DNA of 64,000 bases from Flavobacterium sp. A45. Lineage in GTDB: Bacteria > Bacteroidota > Bacteroidia > Flavobacteriales > Flavobacteriaceae. The notes under the pieces were generated by a model. It was not told the origin of the DNA and did not search any database. It was given only the letters and a program-made list of their open reading frames with translations. Every line of letters begins with the position of its first letter. Position 1 is the first letter of the stretch. The stretch is from NCBI RefSeq assembly GCF_002001005.1, contig NZ_MUNX01000063.1:1-64000 (forward strand). The letters are read 5' to 3'. Below, piece after piece: positions 27,083-36,665 of this stretch. The position numbers and the translations under genes are program-made.

Positions 27083-27820
27083 ATGTTAAGAGACAAAATA
27101 AACACAGATAATATTCCCAAACACCTCGCCATTATCATGGACGGAAATGGTCGTTGGGCAAAACAACAAGGCTTCCTAAGAACACTTGGACATGAAAGCG
27201 GCTCAAAATCTGTAAAAAAAATCATTCAAGAATGTTTAGATTTAGGAGTAGAATACTTAACTCTATATGCTTTTTCAACAGAAAATTGGAACAGACCCAA
27301 GCTTGAGGTAGACACTTTAATGAGAGTTTTAATCAATTCATTAAAGAAAGAGCTAAAAACAATGCAGGAAGGCAACATTAAGATGAACGCTATCGGTAAT
27401 CTAGAAAAATTACCAAGCAAAGCCCAAAAGCAATTATTTGATGTGCTGGACAAAACAAAAGACAATACGAAAATGACACTAACTCTCGCCTTAAGCTACG
27501 GATCTAGGGAAGAATTAGTAAATGTTGTGAAAATAATAAGCGATAAAGTTAAAAATAATATAATTTCAATAGACAGTATTGACGATTCAATTATAAATGA
27601 GCATCTTTACACGCATAATTTACCGGATGTTGATTTATTAATAAGAACTAGTGGAGAACACAGAATAAGTAATTTTTTGCTGTGGCAAATAGCCTATGCA
27701 GAATTGTATTTTACTGATGTATTATGGCCCGACTTTAAAGAACAAGATTTACATGAGGCTATCATTAGTTATCAAAAAAGAGAACGTCGATTTGGAAAAA
27801 CAAGTGAACAAATTAAATAA
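27083..27820 (+). CDS. uppS: Isoprenyl transferase (undecaprenyl diphosphate synthase)
   Basis: Makes the C55 lipid carrier for peptidoglycan and other glycans; 245 aa. D20 in HLAIIMDGNGRWAKQQG is the catalytic Asp. The YLTLYAFSTENWNRP motif and the C-terminal DLLIRTSGEHRISNFLLWQ complete the cis-prenyltransferase signature. The coding end overlaps the most likely bamA start by 17 bases, implying translational coupling. Confidence 0.95.
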   Translation: MLRDKINTDNIPKHLAIIMDGNGRWAKQQGFLRTLGHESGSKSVKKIIQECLDLGVEYLTLYAFSTENWNRPKLEVDTLMRVLINSLKKELKTMQEGNIKMNAIGNLEKLPSKAQKQLFDVLDKTKDNTKMTLTLALSYGSREELVNVVKIISDKVKNNIISIDSIDDSIINEHLYTHNLPDVDLLIRTSGEHRISNFLLWQIAYAELYFTDVLWPDFKEQDLHEAIISYQKRERRFGKTSEQIK

Positions 27821-30497
27821 TTTTTTAGTGTTACATAAAAGCATAAAACTAGTCCTTACCTTTTTAATTTTAGGAACTTTTACTCAAATTAAAGCCCAAG
27901 ACAGAGTACCATTTGACCAAGGTAAAAAATACATATTAGCAGATGTAAAAGTAGTTGGAGATATTAGTTTCAATCCTCAAACTGTAGTTACTTTTGCAGG
28001 ATTGGAAAAAGGACAAGAAATTACAATTCCAGGAGAACAAATCAGTAGTTCTATAAAAAAATTAGGAAAGCTAGGGCTTTTTGATGAAATTTCATTTTAT
28101 GTAAATAGAATAGAAAACGATAGTATCTACCTAGACTTGAATATTAAAGAATTGCCGAAAATCAACGAAGTAAAGTTTGTTGGGGTTTCCAAAAGCAAAA
28201 CCGAATCTTTCATCAAAGACAACGGGCTAACCAATGGCAAAATTGTAACCGAGAACTTAATCACTACGACAAAAAACTACATTGAAAAAAAATACAAAAA
28301 AGATGGTTTTTTCAATGCCAAAGTTTACATAACTACCACTAAAGACACCCTTACTTCTAATGAAGTTAATATGCTTGTAAAAGTTGACATTGGCGACAAA
28401 GTCAAAATCTACAAAATTGATTTTGAAGGAAATAAAGAAATCCCAAGCAAGAAACTGCTTAGCTCTATGAAAAACACAAAAGTTAAAAACTCAATTAACT
28501 TTTTGAAGAGATCAAAATACATTGAAGACAAATACCAAGAAGATTTAGAAAAAATAGTTAACGACTACAAAAAAATCGGATACCGAGATGCACGTATTAT
28601 AGGTGATTCTGTTGCTTATGATAAAGAAAAAAATGCAATTTATATCAAAATCAAAGTTGAAGAAGGGCTTAAATATTATTTTGGAAACATTAAATTTATC
28701 GGAAACACTGTTTACTCTGATGAAGGTTTAAGTAGTATGCTTGGTCTTCGTAAAGGTGATGTATATAATGGTGTACTCCTACAGGAAAGAATTGCTGACA
28801 AATCAAAACCAGACGGAGATGACATCACCAATCTATACCAAAATAACGGATACTTGTTTTCAAACATAAATGCTGTAGAAACTAAAACTACAGACAACGT
28901 AATTGATTTTGAAATCCGTGTTACTGAAGGTCCAATTGCGTATTTTAACAAAATTACCGTTGTTGGAAACGACAAAACAAACGATGAAGTTATCTACAGA
29001 GAGTTAAGAACAAAACCTGGAGAAAAATACAACAAAGCAGAGTTGGTGAGAACCATCAGAGAGATCGGTCAATTAGGCTTTTTTGACCCTGAAAAGATCG
29101 ACCCTCAATTCAAAAATGTTGATTCAGGTGCAGGAACTGTAGATATCGAATACCACGTAGTAGAAAAAGGAGCCAGCCAAATCGAACTTCAAGGAGGTTA
29201 TGGTGGTGGTGGTTTCGTAGGAACTTTGGGACTGTCTTTCAATAACTTTTCGGTAAGAAATATATTCAACAAAGAGGCATATCGTCCGCTTCCTATGGGA
29301 GATGGACAAAAAGTAGCTTTACGTCTTCAGGCAAGTTCTTACTACAGAACCTATAGCTTATCATTTTCTGAGCCTTGGTTTGGAGGAAAAAAACCTATAC
29401 AATTTAGCAGCTCATTTGCTTTTAGCCAACAATACAGTGCGAACTATCAATTGCAAAACGTAGATAAATCAAGGTACATTAACATCACCTCTTTATCTGT
29501 AGGAATGGCAAAAAGATTAACTGTACCTGATGATTTCTTCACGCTTTCACAATCCATTAGTTATCAACAATACGATTTGAACAATTACCTTTATGGATTG
29601 TTTACATTTGCAAATGGAACATCTAGAAATTTATCCTATTCTGTTGGCTTAACAAGAAACAGTAAAGGTTTCAACCCTATATTTCCAACTTATGGAGCTG
29701 AATTTGGAATAACCGGTGAATTCACACTTCCTTACTCTGCATTTACCAATATAGATTATGCCACATTAGGAGAACAACAAAAATATAAATATATTTATGC
29801 GGGAACTTCTTATGTAGATAATAACGACAGAGTTGTAAATGCTGGAGATTATCTTGACAAATTACCAAATTCTGGAGGAGGCGTTCCAAATAAAGTAGAT
29901 AATTATCAAGATGGTGTTGCCGATCCTGCAAAAGTAGATCAGGAAAAATACAAGTGGTTAGAATATTATAAAGTACAAGTAACAGGAGACTGGTTTACTA
30001 CTTTGTATAAAAAATTAGTATTACGCACACTAATGCAATTTGGATTTTTAGGTGCATACAATCAAGACCGAGGTGTTATTCCATTTGAAAGATACTATTT
30101 AGGTGGAGACGGTATGGCCGGAAGTTCAATTGACGGAAGACAAAACATCCAGTTAAGAGGATATGAAAATGGAGCTTTGACACCTGCAAGTTCAACTGGA
30201 GATGCTTATGGAGCCACTATTTACAATAAATTTTCATTAGAATTACGCTATCCAATTACGTTGAAAGCTTCAGCATCCATTTATGCTCTTGCATTTGCAG
30301 AAGCAGGTCAATCATACGAATCCTTATCAGATTACCAACCGTTTAACTTAGCGCGTTCATCAGGTGTTGGTTTAAGGGTTTTTATGCCAGCTTTTGGTCT
30401 ATTGGGTATTGATTTTGGTTATGGGTTTGATGCTGTTCCTGGAGCGATACAGCCAAGTGGATGGCAAACGCATTTCATCATAGGTCAGCAGTTTTAA
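27804..30497 (+). CDS. bamA: Outer-membrane protein assembly factor BamA
   Basis: Omp85-family insertase of about 897 aa. After a signal peptide ending TQIKAQ there are five POTRA domains (to about residue 430), then a 16-strand barrel. The VRGF-type latch is read as QLRGYENG, and the protein ends in the aromatic strand WQTHFIIGQQF. No ATG is available. GTG at 27804 (overlapping uppS) and GTG at 27828 both give a plausible signal peptide; I use the first. The long insertion with Asp/Gly-rich loops (about 645-720) is surface-exposed. Upstream in-frame ATGs lie inside uppS and would destroy the signal peptide. Confidence 0.92.
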   Translation: MNKLNNFLVLHKSIKLVLTFLILGTFTQIKAQDRVPFDQGKKYILADVKVVGDISFNPQTVVTFAGLEKGQEITIPGEQISSSIKKLGKLGLFDEISFYVNRIENDSIYLDLNIKELPKINEVKFVGVSKSKTESFIKDNGLTNGKIVTENLITTTKNYIEKKYKKDGFFNAKVYITTTKDTLTSNEVNMLVKVDIGDKVKIYKIDFEGNKEIPSKKLLSSMKNTKVKNSINFLKRSKYIEDKYQEDLEKIVNDYKKIGYRDARIIGDSVAYDKEKNAIYIKIKVEEGLKYYFGNIKFIGNTVYSDEGLSSMLGLRKGDVYNGVLLQERIADKSKPDGDDITNLYQNNGYLFSNINAVETKTTDNVIDFEIRVTEGPIAYFNKITVVGNDKTNDEVIYRELRTKPGEKYNKAELVRTIREIGQLGFFDPEKIDPQFKNVDSGAGTVDIEYHVVEKGASQIELQGGYGGGGFVGTLGLSFNNFSVRNIFNKEAYRPLPMGDGQKVALRLQASSYYRTYSLSFSEPWFGGKKPIQFSSSFAFSQQYSANYQLQNVDKSRYINITSLSVGMAKRLTVPDDFFTLSQSISYQQYDLNNYLYGLFTFANGTSRNLSYSVGLTRNSKGFNPIFPTYGAEFGITGEFTLPYSAFTNIDYATLGEQQKYKYIYAGTSYVDNNDRVVNAGDYLDKLPNSGGGVPNKVDNYQDGVADPAKVDQEKYKWLEYYKVQVTGDWFTTLYKKLVLRTLMQFGFLGAYNQDRGVIPFERYYLGGDGMAGSSIDGRQNIQLRGYENGALTPASSTGDAYGATIYNKFSLELRYPITLKASASIYALAFAEAGQSYESLSDYQPFNLARSSGVGLRVFMPAFGLLGIDFGYGFDAVPGAIQPSGWQTHFIIGQQF

Positions 30498-30532
30498 ATG
30501 AATTTGGTTTAAAATTTCTAAAATTAAAAATT

Positions 30533-31573
30533 ATGAGAAAAGAATTTTTATTTATAATTTTATCCTTTATTGTTGCAACGACAATAAACGCTCAAACCAA
30601 AGGAAATAAAGTAGGTTACATTGATATGGAATACATATTGCAAAATGTACCCGACTATATCGAAGCTAAAGCTCAATTAGAGCAAAAAGCACAGAAATGG
30701 AAACAAGAAATTGAAGATAAAAAATTAGAAATAAATAAATTGACTGAGGCTTTAAAAGCCGAAAAACCGCTATTAACCGCAGAATTAATTGAAGAAAGAG
30801 AAACCGAAATAAAGTTCCTTGAGTCTGAAAAATTAGATTATCAACAAAAAAGATTTGGACCTAATGGTGATTTAATAATACTAAAATCAGGATTAGTTAA
30901 GCCGATTCAAGACCAAGTTTTTACAGCTGTTCAAGACATCGCTGAAGCTAAAAAATATGACTTTATATTTGATAAATCCTCACATTTGACTATTCTTTTT
31001 GCAGCAAAAAGATTTGATATCAGTGATCAGGTGATTCGGGTATTAAATCGAACGGAAAAAAGGGAACAATTAACCAAAAAACAGCAAAAAGAAGAAGAAG
31101 CTAAAGAGAATAAAGAAGACGAATTGGACGAAAACCCAGTTTTAGCGGAAAGAGAAAAGGCATTATTAGATAAAAAAGCCGCAAGGGAAAAATTAGTAGC
31201 CGATAAAAAAGCAGCTCAAGAAGAAGCCCGTAAACAGTACGAAGAAAAAAGAAAACAATTACTGGCCGAAAGGGAAGCAAAAAAAAATGGCACAGTTGTT
31301 GCTCCAGCTAAAACAGTAACCGAAAACACATCTACTACCGGCAGCACAACAGAAAAAACGAGTACAGCAACAGAAGCAAAGACAACAACAACCGAAGAGG
31401 TTAAGCCAAACATACAGGAAGAACGTAAAAAAGCTTTAGAAGAAAAAAGAAAAAAAATACTTGAAGAAAGAGAAGCTACAAAAAAAGCAGCTGAAGAAAA
31501 AAGATTAAAAGAAATTCAAGAAAGAGAAGCTTTGAAAAAAGCTAATGAAGAAAAATTAAAAGAGAAAAACTAA
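30533..31573 (+). CDS. OmpH/Skp family periplasmic chaperone with long charged tail
   Basis: Protein of 346 aa. The signal peptide (ending NAQT) is followed by a Skp-like domain: KVGYIDMEYILQNVPDYIEA, two long coiled-coil arms, and closing YDFIFDKSSHLTILFAA. Beyond about residue 180 it carries a further 165-residue tail of alternating Lys/Glu/Ala repeats (for example EERKKALEEKRKKILEER) interrupted by a Thr-rich linker. Skp binds unfolded outer-membrane proteins for delivery to BamA, encoded directly upstream. The tail is not part of the standard chaperone and may make extended coiled coil. The ATG at 30533 is 35 bases after bamA. Confidence 0.85.
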   Translation: MRKEFLFIILSFIVATTINAQTKGNKVGYIDMEYILQNVPDYIEAKAQLEQKAQKWKQEIEDKKLEINKLTEALKAEKPLLTAELIEERETEIKFLESEKLDYQQKRFGPNGDLIILKSGLVKPIQDQVFTAVQDIAEAKKYDFIFDKSSHLTILFAAKRFDISDQVIRVLNRTEKREQLTKKQQKEEEAKENKEDELDENPVLAEREKALLDKKAAREKLVADKKAAQEEARKQYEEKRKQLLAEREAKKNGTVVAPAKTVTENTSTTGSTTEKTSTATEAKTTTTEEVKPNIQEERKKALEEKRKKILEEREATKKAAEEKRLKEIQEREALKKANEEKLKEKN

Positions 31574-31604
31574 ACAAATTCTAATTATTAAATATTTTAA
31601 AACA

Positions 31605-32105
31605 ATGAAACAATTCAAAACTTTACTAATTGCTGCGATACTATTTATTGGTGCAACTCAAATTTCAAATGCTCAAACAAAAGTAGCTCACGTTGATGTA
31701 AATGAAATCATGTCTAAATTGCCAGCTATGCTTGATGCTCAAAAACAATTAGAGAAATTGAGCGGTACTTATGATGCAGATTACAAAAAGATGGTTGATG
31801 AATATCAAGCAAAATTAAAAAAGTATGAAGCTGAATCTGCAACAGTTACTGAAGCTGTAAATCAAGAGCGTTCTAAAGAAGTTCAAGATATGCAAAAAAG
31901 AATTGTTGATTTCAGAGACAATGCTCAAAAAGAATTACAAACAAAACAAGAAGAAATCGTTAAACCAATTATGGAAAAAGTAAGAGCTTCTATCCAAAAA
32001 GTTGGTAAAGCTAAAGGATTTCAATATGTTCTTGACGGATCTACACTTTTACTTGCTGATGGAACAAACATCACTGTTGACGTAAAAAAAGACTTAGGTT
32101 TTTAA
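31605..32105 (+). CDS. OmpH/Skp family periplasmic chaperone
   Basis: Standard-length Skp-like protein of 166 aa. The signal peptide (to SNAQT) is followed by KVAHVDVNEIMSKLPAMLDAQ, a helical hairpin rich in Lys and Glu, and GFQYVLDGSTLLLADGTNIT. It lies 31 bases after the long paralogue and is closed by a terminator. Expected to hold unfolded outer-membrane proteins for BamA. Confidence 0.9.
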   Translation: MKQFKTLLIAAILFIGATQISNAQTKVAHVDVNEIMSKLPAMLDAQKQLEKLSGTYDADYKKMVDEYQAKLKKYEAESATVTEAVNQERSKEVQDMQKRIVDFRDNAQKELQTKQEEIVKPIMEKVRASIQKVGKAKGFQYVLDGSTLLLADGTNITVDVKKDLGF

Positions 32106-32124
32106 TCTAAAATAAATCAATTGC

Positions 32125-32165
32125 AAACTGCTCCTCCAAAATTACTGGTTGAGCAGTTTTTTTTT
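32125..32165 (+). terminator. Terminator after the bamA-skp-skp run
   Basis: Arms aaactgctc (32125-32133) and gagcagttt (32151-32159), followed by nine T residues. Confidence 0.87.
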
Positions 32166-32201
32166 ACAAAAAAAATTATAGTATATTTAAACTATAGCTT
32201 T

Positions 32202-32209
32202 TAAATTTG
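32202..32209 (+). promoter_or_regulatory. Candidate -7 element TAAATTTG for murI
   Basis: TAnnTTTG match ending only five bases before the ATG at 32215, which would give a leaderless or nearly leaderless transcript. Confidence 0.45.
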
Positions 32210-32214
32210 CAACC

Positions 32215-32991
32215 ATGACAAACGACAGACCAATTGGTGTTTTTGACTCGGGAATTGGAGGGACTTCCATCTGGAAAGCCATTCATGATTTACTGCCAAA
32301 TGAACAAACAATATACCTTGCTGACAGCAAAAATGCTCCGTATGGGCAAAAATCAAAAGCTGAAATCATTGCCTTAAGCATGAAAAACACAGACTTGTTG
32401 ATTGAAATGGGTTGCAAGCTAATTGTAGTAGCCTGCAATACCGCAACAACCAATGCTATCCAAGAATTAAGGGATAAATACAGCATTCCGTTTATTGGCA
32501 TAGAACCTGCCATAAAACCTGCTGCAACACACTCTAAAACTCAAACAATAGGAATCCTAGCCACAAAAGGAACTTTAAACAGTGAGCTTTTCAATAAGAC
32601 TACCGAGAAATATCAAGACATCAAAATCATTGAACAAATTGGTCATGGATTAGTTCAATTAATCGAAGAAGGTCAAATCAATTCTCCCGAAATGACCGAA
32701 TTGCTTAATTCCTATCTCACTCCTATGATTGAAGCCAACATTGACTATCTCGTATTGGGCTGCAGTCATTATCCCTATTTAATTCCGCAAATAAAAAAAA
32801 TTCTTCCTGAACACATTCATATCATTGATTCTGGAGAAGCTGTTGCCAAACAAACCCAAAACATACTTAGAGACAAGGTTGGCTTTTCGACCGCAAAAAG
32901 CAGTAATCCAATTTTCTATACAAACACTAACCCAAAAGTTTTAAAAGAAATTTTAGAAAACAAATACAGCGTTGAAGAAAAAAATTTCTAG
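32215..32991 (+). CDS. murI: Glutamate racemase
   Basis: Supplies D-glutamate for peptidoglycan; 258 aa. The two catalytic cysteines are C74 in VVACNTATTNA and C183 in LGCSHYPYLIP. The N-terminal GVFDSGIGG and APYGQKS motifs are also present. The gene has its own promoter candidate after the bamA-skp terminator. Its stop codon lies one base from that of the convergent outer-membrane protein gene. Confidence 0.95.
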   Translation: MTNDRPIGVFDSGIGGTSIWKAIHDLLPNEQTIYLADSKNAPYGQKSKAEIIALSMKNTDLLIEMGCKLIVVACNTATTNAIQELRDKYSIPFIGIEPAIKPAATHSKTQTIGILATKGTLNSELFNKTTEKYQDIKIIEQIGHGLVQLIEEGQINSPEMTELLNSYLTPMIEANIDYLVLGCSHYPYLIPQIKKILPEHIHIIDSGEAVAKQTQNILRDKVGFSTAKSSNPIFYTNTNPKVLKEILENKYSVEEKNF

Positions 32992-32992
32992 G

Positions 32993-34231
32993 CTATTCAA
33001 GCTTTTTTCTAACAAACCAAATTCCGTCTAAATTGAGATTCAATGTTAATTTATGATAGTTCTCTTGAACTAATGAATTTGTTATTTGACCTTTTTGTCC
33101 ATAGGTATAAGAAATAAACAAAGCTGAAGATAGATGATCCAAGGGCAATGAAGCTCCAATTGAAAAACTTTTATCCTCAATTTTTTTATTGTCCACTTCT
33201 AAGTAACCTGTATCGTAATTAATGCCAGTAGCATATTTTATTCTGTCAAAATATATTCTAGATGTTTTTGCTTTTTGATAAGAAAAACCCAATGCAAACT
33301 TTTCTTGATTTGAAAAATCACCATACATATCGGATTGATTGGTAGCATCCCAAAAGTTTTTTTCATAGTCAAAAGTTACATTAAGTTTATTTTTAAAGGC
33401 TTTATTGAAACCTATACCAATCTCCAAAGGCAAATAAAAATCATCTGTATTTGATTTTTCATCTGTCTCCAAATTAGCGGTACCAGTTCCGTTTTCAACA
33501 GTTACAGACTGGGTTTTGGTTGCATTAACACGAGTTGGAGATTTTACATTTAACCCAAAAGTTAGCGATGGATTCATTTTAAATTGCGAAGCCAGAATAG
33601 GACGAATTCCGCTATAACTCACTTTTTTATCTATAGTCGTGACGGAGTTATTGATTGCATAAGTTCTTTCATCGGTAGTGTTCCCAAAAAGGACGGAAGC
33701 AGATAAACCCAATGATAATTTGTTAGTCAGTTTATAGGCATATGAAAAATCCAAATTATTCAATCCACCAGTACCTATTACGTCCAAATAATAATATTCA
33801 TTACCACTATCGATTACAGGAATTTTTAAGCCAGATATTTTAAAAGAAGAACTGGAATAAGGCATCATAGCGACACTAACTGCCGATTTAGTTGTAATCG
33901 GAAAGGCAAAAGCAAAATGGGAAAACTGAAAATTATTTCGATTTTCTTTTTTCAGATTATCTTCAAAAGAGGATTGAATGCCTTTACCTCCTATTTCAAA
34001 AAAGAAATTATTCTGCTGAATATTCACAAGTGAAGCTGCATTTTTATTATTAATAAAACTATCCGAAGGCAATGCTATACTAGCAGTACCAAGAGATGGA
34101 ATCAATCCAAAATTAGCCTCATACAAGCTTCCCAATCCATAAAGTGAATACGGTGAAGTCGCAATACTTTGAGAGAAGGCAATAAAAGAAGTAAAAAAAA
34201 CTAAAACCAAAAAAGGACTACTCTTTTTCAT
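32993..34231 (-). CDS. Outer-membrane beta-barrel protein paired with DUF4270
   Basis: Protein of 412 aa with signal peptide (to about residue 23, AFSQSIATSPYSLYGLGSLY follows). The opening and the alternating aromatic strands resemble FadL/PorV-type barrels of Bacteroidota. It starts at the base after the DUF4270 stop codon, so the two are co-translated. Substrate unknown; a surface complex with the DUF4270 lipoprotein is the simplest reading. Convergent with murI. Confidence 0.72.
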   Translation of the reverse strand: MKKSSPFLVLVFFTSFIAFSQSIATSPYSLYGLGSLYEANFGLIPSLGTASIALPSDSFINNKNAASLVNIQQNNFFFEIGGKGIQSSFEDNLKKENRNNFQFSHFAFAFPITTKSAVSVAMMPYSSSSFKISGLKIPVIDSGNEYYYLDVIGTGGLNNLDFSYAYKLTNKLSLGLSASVLFGNTTDERTYAINNSVTTIDKKVSYSGIRPILASQFKMNPSLTFGLNVKSPTRVNATKTQSVTVENGTGTANLETDEKSNTDDFYLPLEIGIGFNKAFKNKLNVTFDYEKNFWDATNQSDMYGDFSNQEKFALGFSYQKAKTSRIYFDRIKYATGINYDTGYLEVDNKKIEDKSFSIGASLPLDHLSSALFISYTYGQKGQITNSLVQENYHKLTLNLNLDGIWFVRKKLE

Positions 34232-35554
34232 TTAATACGTTATATAATAGATTTGTAATTTCATTTCGCTTTCCTTATTCGTCTGGTCACCCAATACAAC
34301 TCTATCTACAACTTTAGATAAAATAGGCAACGTAAAAACTAAACCACTCTCTGAATCCGACTCTTTCAGTATTTCTTTTTGCAAAAAAGCACCCAAGGAT
34401 AGTTGATAACTTACACTTTCATCAAATTCATCATTCTCATTATTCAGAGTGGCAACTAAACTCTCACCGCTGGAATCTGTGAGTGTTGTTTTTATCCGAT
34501 TCAATCTATCAACTACATAAACACTTAATTTTTCAGGTAATGGAAACATTTTCGAGTATGAATTCTTCGCGGGTTTCATTATTAACCTTGCATCGACTAT
34601 GGCACCTTTATCAGAGAGATATTTTAGTTGCTTTATATTCGGAAAATCCACTCGACACACTATTCCTGTACCTGATTGAATAAATCCTTTATTTCCGGTG
34701 TACGAACTGGATAGATTAATTTTAGATAATGGCAAATCTTGAATTAAAGTTCCTGCCCGATCTGAAGAAACAGAGTTAAACTGTTTAGCCACATCCGAAA
34801 TGGTAAATTCTTTTTCGTAAAAATCTTCAGTATCTCCTTTCCCTTTAGAATAATACAATCGAAGTACGCTTGACAAATTGAATCCAATCACACTACCGGA
34901 AGTATTGGAATCAGATTTCAATACAAACCCTTTTAAATAATCTGTAAACTCACTTGTTGTGGAGATTTCATTATTCTTGAACTTATTAAAAAGTTCCAAT
35001 CCAAATTCGTTATCCAATTTTATATTGATACTGTCTTTACCAATTGGCTTTGGCTTATATGTTATCGTTCCTAAACTCGCAGAATTATAATCTAAAGCAG
35101 AATTATTATAAAAACTATCATCATCTACATTGGGTTTGAACTTTTTGGTTACCCTATGTATGTTTAAAGTCTGAACTTTGGTAGTATCAGCATAATAATA
35201 ATCATCATACCTTAAAATCATGGCTATTGAATCAAAAACATATCCAGTAGCATCTGTATCCGAATTTTCACTGTAAAGATTGAATGAAGAGGTAGAAACC
35301 TGAAAATAACTATCCGCCTTTACTTTTCCAAAAAGAGGATCGTCATAATTCCCTACCAAAATTCTACTTTCGCTGGAAGTAACCAAGGAATCCAGCTTTA
35401 TGGTAGAAACATTAATTGTCACGGTGTCTATGGAGATAACTTTATTTTTTATCGCCAGATAATCAGCACCTACAATAAATTCACCAGCATCAACATCGGA
35501 ATCACAGGAGAACATCAATAAGCCAAAAAACATCAAAATCAAAAACTTGTACAT
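34232..35554 (-). CDS. DUF4270 family lipoprotein, probably surface exposed
   Basis: Lipoprotein of 440 aa. The signal sequence is followed by C17, and the CDSDVDAG stretch after it is acidic, as in the lipoprotein export signal that sends proteins to the cell surface in Flavobacterium and Capnocytophaga. The body is beta-rich with the family motif SRILVGNYDDPLFGKVKADS. I choose the ATG at 35554 because the longer reading puts 18 residues before the signal sequence. DUF4270 function is unknown. It is coupled to the barrel gene that follows. Confidence 0.82.
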   Translation of the reverse strand: MYKFLILMFFGLLMFSCDSDVDAGEFIVGADYLAIKNKVISIDTVTINVSTIKLDSLVTSSESRILVGNYDDPLFGKVKADSYFQVSTSSFNLYSENSDTDATGYVFDSIAMILRYDDYYYADTTKVQTLNIHRVTKKFKPNVDDDSFYNNSALDYNSASLGTITYKPKPIGKDSINIKLDNEFGLELFNKFKNNEISTTSEFTDYLKGFVLKSDSNTSGSVIGFNLSSVLRLYYSKGKGDTEDFYEKEFTISDVAKQFNSVSSDRAGTLIQDLPLSKINLSSSYTGNKGFIQSGTGIVCRVDFPNIKQLKYLSDKGAIVDARLIMKPAKNSYSKMFPLPEKLSVYVVDRLNRIKTTLTDSSGESLVATLNNENDEFDESVSYQLSLGAFLQKEILKESDSESGLVFTLPILSKVVDRVVLGDQTNKESEMKLQIYYITY

Positions 35555-35737
35555 ACCTAATTTTTTGAGCAAATATAGAAGCCCTCGTTGCTGCAGTCCT
35601 AACAACATATACTGTTCGGGTCTTTCAATCTATAAAAAGTGATAAACTGTCTATTACTCAGTATTTAGTTTCAAATCCAGGTTCAGCCATAATAATAGCC
35701 CGTTTGTCTATAGAATAAACCCATGCATATATATTCT

Positions 35738-35768
35738 TTTTTATTCATTGGCAACACAACTACTTTTG
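35738..35768 (+). promoter_or_regulatory. Promoter of the barrel-kelch-DUF4907-LytS-LytTR unit
   Basis: TTG (35738-35740) and TACTTTTG (35761-35768) fit the Bacteroidota consensus, 16 bases before the ATG at 35785. Confidence 0.55.
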
Positions 35769-35784
35769 AGCCAATAATTAAATA

Positions 35785-36648
35785 ATGAGAATAAACAACT
35801 TTATAAAGCTTTTGATTCTGATTCCAATATTTAGTGTTAGTGCACAAAAAGGATTCACAATTGATTTGAACATAAAAACAGAACCCATAGAAAATGGTTC
35901 CATAAAGCAAACTGGAATTGGGGTGTTATTTTTTAAAGACATTGGAACTAAAAACAAATTGACAAATACTTTTAAATACAAAAGCACAACAGTTACTGAT
36001 GAAATTGAAACCTATCTATTAAAAAATTATGTTACAAATTATAGCAGCACTCACTTTAATAGTTTTGAGAATAATTTTGAATTTTCTCATCAATTAACAG
36101 AAAAAACAAAGTTGAAAATAGCAATAGAACCAACAGCCAATTATGAAAGTAATTTTAAAATTTCGGATGTAATTGTTTTAGGAGGAATTGAGCTTAGTCA
36201 ATCTTTAAACAAAAATAACAGTATTGATTTGGGAATAAAAAGGATGACCATTTTTGGCAAACCCGAAATATTGCCAACATTCTCCTTCAATCATCAATTC
36301 AACAAAGAAGCATATTTAAAATTAGGATTCCCAAATTCGGAACTATCCTATTCCAATTCCATTCGGAATAAATTTAGCTTAAACAATGACTTTAGCGGAA
36401 GCAGTTACAATCTAAATTCCCCAATTATAACAGAGGATTTAAGCACTATGACGAAAGTAGGATTCTCACAAATGGAAACCACTTTACAATTTGAAAGAAA
36501 TATGGACACGTCTTGGTACATAAGCCTCAAAGGAGGATATTCATCGAACAAAGAATTTAAATTTTCTGATGAAAATAAAACCAAAGAAATGAATCGAACT
36601 TTAAAAAACGGAGGCATCTTTTCTGTTAGCATAAAATACAAACTTTAA
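35785..36648 (+). CDS. DUF6268-like outer-membrane beta-barrel protein
   Basis: Protein of 287 aa with a signal peptide ending SVSAQ. The rest alternates polar and aromatic residues in strand-length blocks, such as LTNTFKYKSTTV, TKLKIAIEPTANYES and the final IFSVSIKYKL, whose terminal aromatic-x-Leu is a barrel insertion signal. It resembles the DUF6268 barrel family; ligand unknown. First of five closely spaced genes, eight bases before the kelch gene. Confidence 0.68.
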   Translation: MRINNFIKLLILIPIFSVSAQKGFTIDLNIKTEPIENGSIKQTGIGVLFFKDIGTKNKLTNTFKYKSTTVTDEIETYLLKNYVTNYSSTHFNSFENNFEFSHQLTEKTKLKIAIEPTANYESNFKISDVIVLGGIELSQSLNKNNSIDLGIKRMTIFGKPEILPTFSFNHQFNKEAYLKLGFPNSELSYSNSIRNKFSLNNDFSGSSYNLNSPIITEDLSTMTKVGFSQMETTLQFERNMDTSWYISLKGGYSSNKEFKFSDENKTKEMNRTLKNGGIFSVSIKYKL

Positions 36649-36665
36649 TAAACACCATGCACATT

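Noticed and set aside
35609-35737. LytTR binding sites upstream of the kelch operon
   Set aside because: A few ctgt-type words occur, but no clear pair of direct repeats with fitting spacing could be read by eye.
35683-35987. Small minus-strand ORFs ahead of the barrel gene
   Set aside because: They overlap the promoter and the start of the plus-strand barrel gene and have no recognisable features.
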